A stretch of DNA of 64,000 nt from Methylicorpusculum oleiharenae (lineage in GTDB: Bacteria > Pseudomonadota > Gammaproteobacteria > Methylococcales > Methylomonadaceae). Numbering within the stretch: the first letter of the stretch is position 1; every line of letters begins with the position of its first letter. The notes under the pieces are model-generated. The model saw only the letters and a list, made by a program, of their open reading frames with translations, was not told where the DNA came from and made no database searches. This document shows positions 56,297 through 64,000 of the stretch, one piece after another. Made by a program: the position numbers and the translations under genes. The stretch is from contig NZ_WUTY02000001.1 of the NCBI RefSeq assembly GCF_009828925.2, positions 248,001 to 312,000 on the forward strand, given 5' to 3'.

Positions 56297-57004
56297 TTAT
56301 CCCCTTAATCTTCCGGATTTTTTAAGATAGCGAATACTAAAAAAAGAGGTTATCAGCAATAATCCTATAATTATCAAAAGCTCATTGCGTCGCCCATCAT
56401 CAAAGCCAGATAATTCGGGATATTTCAACAAGGTTATACACGTAATACCCATCAGCCAGACATGCAAAGTACTTACTTCCTTTGACAGCCAGCGTCGCCA
56501 ATTAAATTCCATGCTATTAAATGTACTTTTTAAACCGTTAAAATTAGGTATCCAACGATTCACGCGTTTGCAATAACTATCAAACTCAGTGCCAAATTTT
56601 TCCTGCAAAAAATTCTCTTCCGCCATCACTATGGATTGAAAAATAAACAGAAACAGAGGGATAACTAAGCCTACGAAAATCAAGGAATTGGATAAAATTC
56701 CAATGCCTACCAACATCAATATATTGCCAACATAGAGCGGATTTCGGCAGTGATTGAAAATACCCTCGGTCACCAGATTAACCGCATGAACTTTTTTCTT
56801 GAGACCACCCCTCTTGATGTAAGCTAATCCGATAGTAGCGCCTCGAATTATTTGACCGAAGATGGTGATGAATAAGCCAAAGAATAAAAGCCAGTTATGA
56901 TTCACATCCGACAAGATGACAGGCGATGGAAAAAATAATGCCATGTATAACGGAACAAATACCCAGTTACGATATTTAAAAAAGAAATTACCGATTTGAA
57001 TCAT
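56297..57004 (-). CDS. ICMT/PEMT-like membrane methyltransferase
   Basis: A 235-residue integral membrane protein of the isoprenylcysteine/phospholipid methyltransferase superfamily. Six or so segments; the SAM-binding core is seen as HCRNPLYVGNILMLVG and the tail EENFLQEKFGTEFDSYCKRVNRWIP. The last 60 residues add a further membrane segment pair. Its ATG overlaps the CmoA stop as ATGA, so the two are made together. The substrate cannot be read; a lipid, or a small thiol or carboxyl group, is possible. Confidence 0.85.
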   Translation of the reverse strand: MIQIGNFFFKYRNWVFVPLYMALFFPSPVILSDVNHNWLLFFGLFITIFGQIIRGATIGLAYIKRGGLKKKVHAVNLVTEGIFNHCRNPLYVGNILMLVGIGILSNSLIFVGLVIPLFLFIFQSIVMAEENFLQEKFGTEFDSYCKRVNRWIPNFNGLKSTFNSMEFNWRRWLSKEVSTLHVWLMGITCITLLKYPELSGFDDGRRNELLIIIGLLLITSFFSIRYLKKSGRLRG

Positions 57005-57732
57005 TGTTTTCTCGCGATGAGTCCGGAAAAGTTATACCACTTAAAAAACACTTCACTATGCTCAAAGCCAATATCCTGAAGCAAGCTAATATTTTCGCTG
57101 AGTTTGTAAGGAACAAGAATGTTTTCCAGGGCTTCTCGTTTTTGCGAAATTTCCATTTCGCTGTAGTTATTCCGGCGCTTGTAGTTATAGTATTGCTTAA
57201 TAAATTCGCGATTGAATACACTGTCTTCTGCCAGTATTTTTTCAACCAGAATTAAAGCACCCCCGCTTTCCAACCCATCGAATATCCTCTTCAAAAGTTT
57301 TTCTCGTGAAATCGGTCGAACAAATTGCAATGTCAGGCATAAAACAACGACAGAGGCATTGGAAATCTCAACATCACGATTCAAATCAGCCACACGCAAA
57401 TCAAAAGGCCGGGAAAAGCCAGCTTCATTAAGTTTGATTCGGCATTTATCCAGCATTTCGGTCGAGTCATCAATACCTATGAATCGTATATCTTCGGATA
57501 CGCTGGTATTCATACCGATCAAGGTGGTGCCGGTGGCACAACCTAAGTCGTAAACATCTGTGCCCGGCTTGGCATAATCTGCGGCTAACTCGGCCATCAT
57601 TCGCTGTATTTCTCCGTAGAAAGGCACCGATCGATTAACCATATCATCAAAAACATTCGCCACTGCAGAACCGAATTTAAAGTCAGTGGCCACTTTAAGT
57701 TCTTCTTGAAAAACACGATCTTTATCTGGCAT
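57001..57732 (-). CDS. cmoA: CmoA, carboxy-S-adenosyl-L-methionine synthase
   Basis: Converts SAM and prephenate into carboxy-SAM, donor for cmo5U34 in tRNA. The 243 residues match E. coli CmoA in blocks: FDDMVNRSVPFYGEI, YDLGCATGTTLIGMN, VVVLCLTLQFVRPISREKLL, GGALILVEKI, the prephenate-site region NYSEMEISQKREALENI, and GFEHSEVFFKWYNFSGL. Its usual partner CmoB is not next to it; an ICMT-like gene is instead coupled downstream. It might be a CmoA-like paralogue with another role, but I think true CmoA is most likely. Confidence 0.88.
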   Translation of the reverse strand: MPDKDRVFQEELKVATDFKFGSAVANVFDDMVNRSVPFYGEIQRMMAELAADYAKPGTDVYDLGCATGTTLIGMNTSVSEDIRFIGIDDSTEMLDKCRIKLNEAGFSRPFDLRVADLNRDVEISNASVVVLCLTLQFVRPISREKLLKRIFDGLESGGALILVEKILAEDSVFNREFIKQYYNYKRRNNYSEMEISQKREALENILVPYKLSENISLLQDIGFEHSEVFFKWYNFSGLIARKQ

Positions 57733-58170
57733 AAAAAAATAAGTATTTAAGACGCTAAAGAAAATGAACAGGCGTTTCCAGAGAAATTATATACAACGCA
57801 TTACTTATATAAAGAGTAATTTCTTGTTGCTGGAAAGTATTCAATGTTGACGGTGACAAAAACTGGATATTGATTGCCAGTTAGTACTTTCTATCGATGA
57901 AAATCTTTGTGACCTCCGCAGGCGAGTCCTGATGCTAAAAGCGGGGGTATTTGCGCGCTTCTCAGTCTTTCGGCTCAGAACAAACCCCACGGCATTGAAT
58001 TTATCACGGTGCGCCCATTGAATCGCGCAGTGAAAGCGAAATACGTTACCACTAATCAGGTTGGGAATTTTGGACATATTCGCAGCCATTATGTAACAGT
58101 GTTTTGTAGCAGACGCTGTTATTGAGCCACGACAGGAAATATTTTTTCCCTTTTAATCAGCTGCTTATAG
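57733..58170. other. Gene-free stretch between cmoA and tRNA-Ser
   Basis: About 440 bases. Frames of 82 codons (57841-58089, minus) and some on the plus strand exist, but none has a ribosome binding site or recognised family. The region is likely to contain the cmoA promoter; I cannot mark it with confidence. Confidence 0.4.
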
Positions 58171-58258
58171 TGGCGGAGAGAAAGGGATTCGAACCCTTGA
58201 TACGTTGCCGTATACACACTTTCCAGGCGTGCGCCTTCGACCGCTCGGCCACCTCTCC
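58171..58258 (-). tRNA. tRNA-Ser(GGA)
   Basis: Reading the minus strand, the acceptor GGAGAGG pairs with CCTCTCC-type 3' sequence followed by encoded CCA. The D-arm TGGCCGAGCGG, the anticodon loop CTGGAAA with anticodon GGA, a long variable arm (TATACGGCAACGTATC), and the T-arm GGTTCGAATCC are all standard for a class II tRNA. Length is 88. It reads UCC and UCU serine codons. Confidence 0.97.
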
Positions 58259-58335
58259 ACTTGCATGCCCATCAGATGAGAACGCGCAAGAATAAAGGAG
58301 ATTTGCAATTGATGCAATGCCCCTGACGGATTTTT

Positions 58336-60228
58336 TTACTCAACGGCCAGAGTTTCCAGTTCATCCCAGCGAGAATAAGCTTGTTCCAGTTGGGCTTCAA
58401 TGTTCTTTAGGTCCTCTAGCGTCTTGGCAATCAGCGCCTGGTCATTTTTATAAAAATCGGCCGCGCTGATTTTCAGCGACAGATTGGCTTGCTCTGTTTC
58501 CAACCGGTTAATGGTTTCCGGCAGCGCTTCGAGTTCTTTTTGATCTTTATAACTGAGCTTTTTCTTTTTTGCCGGTTCCGGTTTGGTTTTTTTCTCGGGG
58601 GATTCGCTTTTCTTTACTGATTGCTCTTTTTGTTGTTGCGCACAATAAGCTAGCCAATCGCTGTAACCACCGACAAATTCATTAATGATGCCTTGGCCTT
58701 CAAAGACCAGCACACTGGTCACGACATTATCCAAAAACGCACGGTCATGACTGACCAGCAGCAGCGTGCCTTCGTAATCGACCAGTTTCTCTTCCAGCAA
58801 TTCCAGGGTTTCCAGATCCAGATCATTGGTAGGCTCATCCATAATGATCAGATTGGCGGCTTTGGTGAATAAGCGTGCCAGCAACAGGCGATTTTTTTCG
58901 CCGCCCGACAAGCTTTTAACCGGCGAACGCGCTCTGGCAGGCGCAAACAGAAAATCGCCAAGATAGGACATGACATGGCGCTTGTTTCCGGCTATCTCGA
59001 CATAGTCGTTGCCGTCGGCAATCGAGTCTACGACCGTCATTTCAGGATCCAACTGTTCGCGCAACTGATCAAAATAGGCCACTTGCAGGCGGGTGCCCTG
59101 CTCTACGGAGCCGCTGTCGGGCTCGATTTGCTGGAGCAACAGTTTTAACAGAGTTGATTTTCCTGCTCCGTTAGGACCGATTAATCCGATTTTGTCACCG
59201 CGTTGAATCAGTGTTGAAAAATCCTTGACCACCGGATTGCCGTCATAACTTTTGCAAAGATTGATCGCTTCAATCACTTTTTTGCCGGAGGCATCACCTT
59301 TTTCCATCGTCAGTTTTGTCGTGCCTTGCAGGTTTCGACGCTGTGACCGTTCTTCCCGTAATTTTTTAAGCGCTCTTACCCGGCCTTCGTTCCGGGTGCG
59401 GCGGGCTTTTACGCCTTGTCTTATCCAGGCTTCTTCCAGCGCCAGTTTTTTATCGAACTCAGCATTTTGATTCGCTTCGTCTTCCAGTGCGGCTGCTTTC
59501 CGGGACAAATAATCATCATAAGTGCCCTGCCAGGAAACCAGCTGCCCCCGGTCCAAATCGACAATACGTGTCGCCAGTTTCTGCAGGAAAGCGCGATCAT
59601 GGGTTACAAACAGCACAGCTCCCTGAAAATTAAGCATCTGATCTTCCAGCCAGGTGATGCTTTCCAGATCGAGATGGTTGGTAGGCTCATCCAGCAATAA
59701 GACTTCAGGCTCTATGACTAACGCCTTAGCCAGCGCCACCCGACGCTTCCAGCCACCTGATAAGCTGTTCACCAGCAAGTCCGGGGGTAAATTCAAACGA
59801 CTGAGCGTACTTTCCACACGCTGTTGAAAATGCCAGCCGTTTTTGGCTTCGAATTTGTGTTGTAAATCGCCTAATTCCTGCAGCGCTTTTTCATCGGCAC
59901 TACCCATAGTCAAAGACAGGGTGTGATAACGGGTCAGCCATTGACCCAACTCGCCCAAACCACTGGCCACAGCATCATAGATAGTTGCCTCATCAGGCAA
60001 ATCAGGTGCTTGCTCCAGCCATGCCAATTTAAGCTCAGGTTGCTTCCAAATGTCGCCGTGATCGGCAGAAATATTGCCGGCAATAATTTTCATCAACGTG
60101 GATTTGCCCTCGCCGTTTCTTCCTAATAAACCGACTCGTTCACCGGGGTCCAGTTGAAAATCAGCGTTATCCAGTAATAAATGGGTACCAAAAGCGATTG
60201 AAACATTGGTTAAGCGTAATAAGGGCAT
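58336..60228 (-). CDS. uup: Uup-type ABC-F ATPase
   Basis: Soluble ABC-F protein that acts on the ribosome (and affects transposon excision in E. coli). The frame extends to 60339 but the ATG at 60228 (MPLLRLTNVSIAFG) gives the canonical start and 630 residues. It has two nucleotide-binding domains: GRNGEGKST and GPNGAGKST Walker A, LSGGWKRR and LSGGEKNR signatures, LLLDEPTNHLD and IIMDEPTNDLD Walker B. A basic linker (about 520-555) and a C-terminal coiled coil follow, the Uup hallmark. Confidence 0.95.
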   Translation of the reverse strand: MPLLRLTNVSIAFGTHLLLDNADFQLDPGERVGLLGRNGEGKSTLMKIIAGNISADHGDIWKQPELKLAWLEQAPDLPDEATIYDAVASGLGELGQWLTRYHTLSLTMGSADEKALQELGDLQHKFEAKNGWHFQQRVESTLSRLNLPPDLLVNSLSGGWKRRVALAKALVIEPEVLLLDEPTNHLDLESITWLEDQMLNFQGAVLFVTHDRAFLQKLATRIVDLDRGQLVSWQGTYDDYLSRKAAALEDEANQNAEFDKKLALEEAWIRQGVKARRTRNEGRVRALKKLREERSQRRNLQGTTKLTMEKGDASGKKVIEAINLCKSYDGNPVVKDFSTLIQRGDKIGLIGPNGAGKSTLLKLLLQQIEPDSGSVEQGTRLQVAYFDQLREQLDPEMTVVDSIADGNDYVEIAGNKRHVMSYLGDFLFAPARARSPVKSLSGGEKNRLLLARLFTKAANLIIMDEPTNDLDLETLELLEEKLVDYEGTLLLVSHDRAFLDNVVTSVLVFEGQGIINEFVGGYSDWLAYCAQQQKEQSVKKSESPEKKTKPEPAKKKKLSYKDQKELEALPETINRLETEQANLSLKISAADFYKNDQALIAKTLEDLKNIEAQLEQAYSRWDELETLAVE

Positions 60229-60233
60229 AGTGA

Positions 60234-61460
60234 TTAATGATGAAGTTGTAAGTAACGTCTTAAAGTATCCAGGGCCAGTACAGCTGACTGATTTTGTTTG
60301 CGTTGCGCCGGACCGCTGATCGTATGCTTGACCTGCCAAAGTCCATGCGGCGTTAACAAGGCCGTATTGATTTCAACGGCGATATTTTTATCGCGTATCG
60401 TGCTCCTGTCGCTTTGATGAAGCTGAATCAGCACCAGATCCAACGCTTTCCGGTGCTTGATTTTTTCTGCGATAGCTGCTGCAAGCAGACCCATGTCGGC
60501 CTTGTCGTTTACCGTCAGGTCAAAATCTTCGGCCAGTTGCCGGATTTCGGCATAATAAGAGCTTTCGATTAGCCAATCGCAATCGATGCATTTAGCCGAC
60601 AGCAAACCTTGACTCAGGGTTTCGATGAAGACTGCCTTTTGCTGCTGTCCCTGCATCAACTTGTCAACAACATTGACCAAGTCACCGGAGGCATGACCCG
60701 GCCTGTCGATGCCAAACACAAAGTCGCCAATATTTCCGGCGAAGTCATTGATCAATTCCGTCATGAGGGCCGGATCGTAGTCATAAGGAAATAATAATTT
60801 GGTTTCCACATGATCGACACCGGCACGAAAACCCAATTGCACTGTCTCCGGAATTTTAATCGATGCAACCGCAGTTTGAATGTCGGATTCTCCGATACCC
60901 ACTGTTTTAAGCGAAACTAGCAGCTTGGGTTTCAATGCGAACTGTTTGCCTAGATGACTCCTGACAAAACTATCAAACAATTGACGCATTTCACTGGGTA
61001 CACCGGGTAAAAATACGAACCAGCAATCGTTGTATCGCAACGTGAAACCAGGGGCCGTACCCCATTCATTATCAATCCGCTGAGCACCTTTTGGTAAATA
61101 AGCCTGTTTACGGTTGACTTCAGGCATGGCGCGTTTTCGTTTTAAAAAAAACTGCTCGATTTGTTCGAAAGCCACCGGGTCAAATTCCAAAGGCAGTGAA
61201 AATGCCTGAGCTACGGCCTGAGCCGTTAAATCGTCGCTGGTAGGACCTAATCCCCCGGTACAAATACAACAATCCGAACGCCCGGCTATTTCGTTCAATA
61301 GCGTGACCAAATCTTCCAATTTATCGCCGACTGCCGTTTGGCGGCTTATCATAAAGCCCAAATTCACACAGGCTTGGGCAAGCCAGGCGGCATTGGTATC
61401 GACTGTTTGACCGGTGACAACTTCTTCTCCCTGGGAAAATAGCTCTAGTTTCGGATTCAT
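60234..61460 (-). CDS. CinA-like protein of the YfaY type
   Basis: A 408-residue protein with the N-terminal MoaB/CinA domain (ELFSQGEEVVTGQTVDTNAAWLA, CTGGLGPTSDDLTAQ, FVFLPGVPSEM) and a middle domain (FRAGVDHVETKLLF). The C-terminal region is not the usual nicotinamide mononucleotide amidohydrolase: the conserved GPGGG-type loop and AVSEETA segment are absent, as in E. coli YfaY. NADP-type pyrophosphatase activity in the N-domain is possible. It ends 6 bases above uup and is likely co-transcribed with it. Confidence 0.85.
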   Translation of the reverse strand: MNPKLELFSQGEEVVTGQTVDTNAAWLAQACVNLGFMISRQTAVGDKLEDLVTLLNEIAGRSDCCICTGGLGPTSDDLTAQAVAQAFSLPLEFDPVAFEQIEQFFLKRKRAMPEVNRKQAYLPKGAQRIDNEWGTAPGFTLRYNDCWFVFLPGVPSEMRQLFDSFVRSHLGKQFALKPKLLVSLKTVGIGESDIQTAVASIKIPETVQLGFRAGVDHVETKLLFPYDYDPALMTELINDFAGNIGDFVFGIDRPGHASGDLVNVVDKLMQGQQQKAVFIETLSQGLLSAKCIDCDWLIESSYYAEIRQLAEDFDLTVNDKADMGLLAAAIAEKIKHRKALDLVLIQLHQSDRSTIRDKNIAVEINTALLTPHGLWQVKHTISGPAQRKQNQSAVLALDTLRRYLQLHH

Positions 61461-61536
61461 GTTTTGGCTGTGCTTGAAGTAAATGTCATAAGTGGGAAGA
61501 CGATAATGCGCCTATTTTTAACGTTTTGATTGAATC

Positions 61537-62457
61537 TTACGAAACTGACAATATTTGATGCCAAAACGGCAAGGTTATTAAACTTAAGGTCGTCGTCAAG
61601 GTGACGGCCATGGCGTATAAGCCGCTGTCCAGCCGGTAACGATCACAGAAAACAATACCCAAGACCATACTCGGCATGGCTGTTTCAAGAATGGCGGCCG
61701 CTTTATGATCGCCCTCCAGACTCAAAAAACCGGTCACCCAAAGCGCAAATAAAGGCATGATAGCCATTTTTATAGTAATTACCGGCAGTACATAAGGCAG
61801 ATTTCGAACGGTCACGTCTTTCCAGCTTAACGCCAATCCCAATGAAAACAACATGATCGGCACCACGCCTGCCGACAATTTCTGCAAAACACCGCTAAGC
61901 CAGCCGGGCATGGCTATCTCGTTTAAATTCAAAGCGACCGCGAGAAATGCAGCCCAAAACGGTGGCGCATTGAGATACGATAACACAGCTTTTGACTCAC
62001 CCGCTTCCGCATCGCCGAAGCGTTTAACGACCATGATACCAATCGTAAACAGAAAAGGTGCTGTCGCAAATAAATCCATTTGAATAGCGACCGAACGAGC
62101 CCAATAACCGTAAGTTTGCTCCAGCACCGGCAAACCCAGGTAGGTCACATTTGGAAAGGCCGTCGCAAGTATCATCGCTCCCAGCCGGTGCCGATCGAAC
62201 CTTAAAAGACGACCGATCAATACAATACAAACCATAGCAAAGGCAATAGCTGTTACGCCAAGCAAAGTGTATTGCAAAGACTGCATCCCGATGTTCGCCT
62301 GCCATAAGACATCAAGCACCATAGCCGGTAGAAATAAATAGTAAACGACTGTTGTCAGAACAGGCCGCGCTTGCTCCGCAGTCAAACCGCCCGGCTGAAA
62401 CAGGCGCCAAGCTCCGCCGCAGGCGATCAGCAAAGCCATTTGAATCAAGGTAGACAT
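61537..62457 (-). CDS. AEC family (auxin-efflux-carrier-like) transporter
   Basis: An inner-membrane permease of about 306 residues with some ten hydrophobic segments, of the AEC/BART superfamily. Typical segments are LFLPAMVLDVLWQ, AFPNVTYLGLPVLEQTYG, VVPIMLFSLGLALSW and ILETAMPSMVLGIVF. I favour starts at MMSTLIQMALLIACGG (ATG at 62457 or 62460) over the frame's first ATG at 62499, since the family begins just before segment one. It is divergent from pyrF. The substrate, perhaps a carboxylate, cannot be inferred. Confidence 0.85.
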   Translation of the reverse strand: MSTLIQMALLIACGGAWRLFQPGGLTAEQARPVLTTVVYYLFLPAMVLDVLWQANIGMQSLQYTLLGVTAIAFAMVCIVLIGRLLRFDRHRLGAMILATAFPNVTYLGLPVLEQTYGYWARSVAIQMDLFATAPFLFTIGIMVVKRFGDAEAGESKAVLSYLNAPPFWAAFLAVALNLNEIAMPGWLSGVLQKLSAGVVPIMLFSLGLALSWKDVTVRNLPYVLPVITIKMAIMPLFALWVTGFLSLEGDHKAAAILETAMPSMVLGIVFCDRYRLDSGLYAMAVTLTTTLSLITLPFWHQILSVS

Positions 62458-62575
62458 CATATCAGGCGTAGTGCTCAACGAAACGGCGTATTTTAACATT
62501 CACGCTCAAAACAAGTTCCGGTAATATAGCCTGCTGCATTTTTTCGACTTAACCCTTAGCCCTGAACCAATAGAC

Positions 62576-63301
62576 ATGACTGATTCTTTTATCTCCAAAA
62601 AACCCATACCTACCCGTGAGCGTCTGATAATGGCGCTGGACGTACCCAGCATACCCGAGGCCCAAGCTTTGGTTGAAGAACTGGGCGATGCAGTCGTTTT
62701 TTATAAGGTCGGCATGGAATTATTTATGGCCGGCGATTATTTCGGCTTTATCGAATGGCTTAAACAGCGCAATAAAAAGGTCTTTGTCGATTTAAAGTTT
62801 TTTGATGTGCCGGCTACGGTGGGACGGGCCATTCGCGCCCTTAGCCAAAAAGGCGTTGATCTGGCGACTATTCACGGCAACGATGCCATTATGGAAGCTG
62901 CCGCCAAAGAAAAAGGCTCACTCAAAGTCCTCGCTGTAACCGCTTTAACAAGCCTGGATCGCGGCGATTTAGATGATTTGGGATTTCAATGCGATGTCAG
63001 GGAACTGGTTTTATCACGGGCAAAGCGCGCTTTACAAATAGGCTGCGACGGCATTGTCTCCTCCGGACTTGAAGCCCCAATGTTAAGACAGGAACTGGAT
63101 AATCGTTTATTGATCATCACACCCGGTATCAGGCCCTTAGACAATCGCGAGGAAGATGATCAAAAAAGAGTCGTGAGTGTAGAACAGGCCTTTAGGAATG
63201 GCGCCGATTACATCGTGGTTGGCAGGCCCATTCGAGATGCAGATAACAGACAAGCCATGGCTGAAAAAATTCAGCAGCAAATAGCGGCGCAGTTCAAATA
63301 A
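62576..63301 (+). CDS. pyrF: Orotidine-5'-phosphate decarboxylase PyrF
   Basis: Last step of UMP synthesis. The 241 residues include ALDVPSIPEAQ, the catalytic DLKFFDVPAT array (Asp72, Lys74, Asp77), and TPGIRPLDNREEDDQKR, and the phosphate-loop VVGRPIRDA. Slightly extended N-terminus of about 15 residues (MTDSFISKKPIPTRE). It stands alone between divergent AEC and the TauE/SafE gene. Confidence 0.96.
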   Translation: MTDSFISKKPIPTRERLIMALDVPSIPEAQALVEELGDAVVFYKVGMELFMAGDYFGFIEWLKQRNKKVFVDLKFFDVPATVGRAIRALSQKGVDLATIHGNDAIMEAAAKEKGSLKVLAVTALTSLDRGDLDDLGFQCDVRELVLSRAKRALQIGCDGIVSSGLEAPMLRQELDNRLLIITPGIRPLDNREEDDQKRVVSVEQAFRNGADYIVVGRPIRDADNRQAMAEKIQQQIAAQFK

Positions 63302-63599
63302 CAGAGTTCACTTTAAACACCTAACCTGGATAAAGCACCAGCCGAATCCAGGCGAGGTACACACAAAATTGCGGATGTCCCCTTATTTTGCTGCACCGGT
63401 GTGCCTGCTTTTTATCATCTATACTTCTCGCACTTGTCTTATTGCCCTCGCCGATAAACCACATTCGCGTGGTCAAAACGGCTTATTTCTATTAATCAAT
63501 GTTATTTAACTGATTTTTTTACGTCAAATAACCTGTTTTAATTAATTGACCGCACTGAACTATTGTATATATTTTTTTCTGTGTTAATGTCTTGGGCCT

Positions 63600-64000
63600 A
63601 TGGAATTTCACATATCCTTTACTTCTTCCTATCTCGTGTCATTTTTGATGGGGCTATTAAGCAGCATGCATTGTATCGGCATGTGCGGCTCCATAATCGG
63701 CACATTGACACTCAGCCTGAAACCGGAAATTCGCAACAACAAAACACGGCTTCTTCCCTATGTTTTAAACTATAACCTGGGCCGGATTTTCAGCTATACG
63801 ATAGCGGGTGGATTGGCGGGGGCCGTTCAATTTTTACTGATGCTGCCTTTTGGTGAAGCCATTGCTTACCGCCTGTTTCAGATGCTGTCCGCAGTCATCA
63901 TGATCGGTGCAGGCTTTTACATTGCGGGCTGGTTTCCCCGCTTTGCCTATATTGAAAAAGCAGGTTCACGCTTCTGGAAATTGATAGAACCCTACGGACG
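63600..64000 (+). CDS. TauE/SafE-type membrane protein (COG2836-like), partial
   Basis: The N-terminal 133 residues of a polytopic protein cut by the right edge. The ATG at 63600 is the first start after a stop (63585). The HCIGMCG motif (about residues 24-30) with two Cys in the first segment is typical of the family next to cbb3-oxidase and copper or thiol-redox genes, related to DsbD's membrane core. A second segment starts LGRIFSYTIAGGLAG. What follows the window cannot be seen; the function, maybe metal or sulfite export, is unproven. Confidence 0.8.
   Translation, partial: MEFHISFTSSYLVSFLMGLLSSMHCIGMCGSIIGTLTLSLKPEIRNNKTRLLPYVLNYNLGRIFSYTIAGGLAGAVQFLLMLPFGEAIAYRLFQMLSAVIMIGAGFYIAGWFPRFAYIEKAGSRFWKLIEPYG

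Noticed and set aside
57841-58089. 82-codon minus-strand ORF with basic composition
   Set aside because: No ribosome binding site, no recognised family, and composition is not like a membrane or soluble protein of this genome.
1-64000. CRISPR arrays, prophage or defence islands
   Set aside because: No regularly spaced direct repeats, cas genes, phage structural genes, integrase or restriction genes were seen.

Overview
The window is a stretch of core chromosome from a gammaproteobacterium. Gene content and order suggest a Methylococcales-type methanotroph: the dcw cluster is in gammaproteobacterial order, ponA is divergent from pilMNOPQ, rsmI-lpoA-yraN-diaA are together, and rhodanese-secB-gpsA lies next to gpmI-envC-ctpA. 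No methane-oxidation gene is present, so the genus assignment is inference. Base composition looks moderate and even, with no large genomic island.

Layout. Positions 1-4.7 kb hold the type IV pilus assembly genes pilM-N-O-P-Q (minus strand, pilQ cut by the left edge), divergent from the PBP1a gene (5.0-7.3 kb). Positions 7.5-15.8 kb form the most accessory-looking part: rpmE, a short terminal-inverted-repeat element, a decayed exonuclease III gene, an AmpG-like permease, NhaD, a sulfite reductase with its DUF934 partner, a second copy of the same repeat element, DUF190, an unusual extended CrcB/Fluc protein, and a TSUP permease. Positions 16-23.3 kb carry ctpA, envC and gpmI (minus), then an ArsR regulator, a rhodanese, secB and gpsA (plus), and trmL. 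Glycogen phosphorylase and SecA follow (23.6-29.0 kb). A gene-poor 1.5 kb holds a 54-residue membrane ORF and a second type of palindromic element, then come a cold-shock gene and dciA.

Positions 31.5-50.2 kb are a complete dcw cluster on the minus strand, from mraZ through ftsZ and on to lpxC, with many 4-base start/stop overlaps. RNase P RNA lies just upstream at 50.5-50.85 kb. Positions 50.9-54.7 kb carry rsmI divergent from lpoA-yraN-diaA. Positions 54.7-64 kb hold a Sel1-repeat protein, a YbjQ-family protein, an ICMT-like methyltransferase coupled to CmoA, tRNA-Ser(GGA), uup, a YfaY/CinA-like gene, an AEC permease, pyrF, and the start of a TauE/SafE-family membrane protein.

Functionally the window is dominated by envelope building. 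It encodes peptidoglycan precursor synthesis (mraY, murB-G, ddl), septal synthesis (ftsI, ftsW, ftsL, ftsQ, ftsA, ftsZ), PBP1a and its probable activator LpoA, muropeptide recycling (AmpG), hydrolase control (EnvC), lipid A synthesis (LpxC), and pilus assembly that must cross the wall.

I found no CRISPR array, prophage, complete insertion sequence or defence island. The most notable non-routine items are the two-copy MITE-like family with recognisable 9-bp flanking repeats (one copy at the 5' end of the dead xthA), the Fluc protein with a degenerate partial internal duplication, the coupled CmoA/ICMT-like pair, and the small membrane ORF with its own ribosome binding site and terminator.
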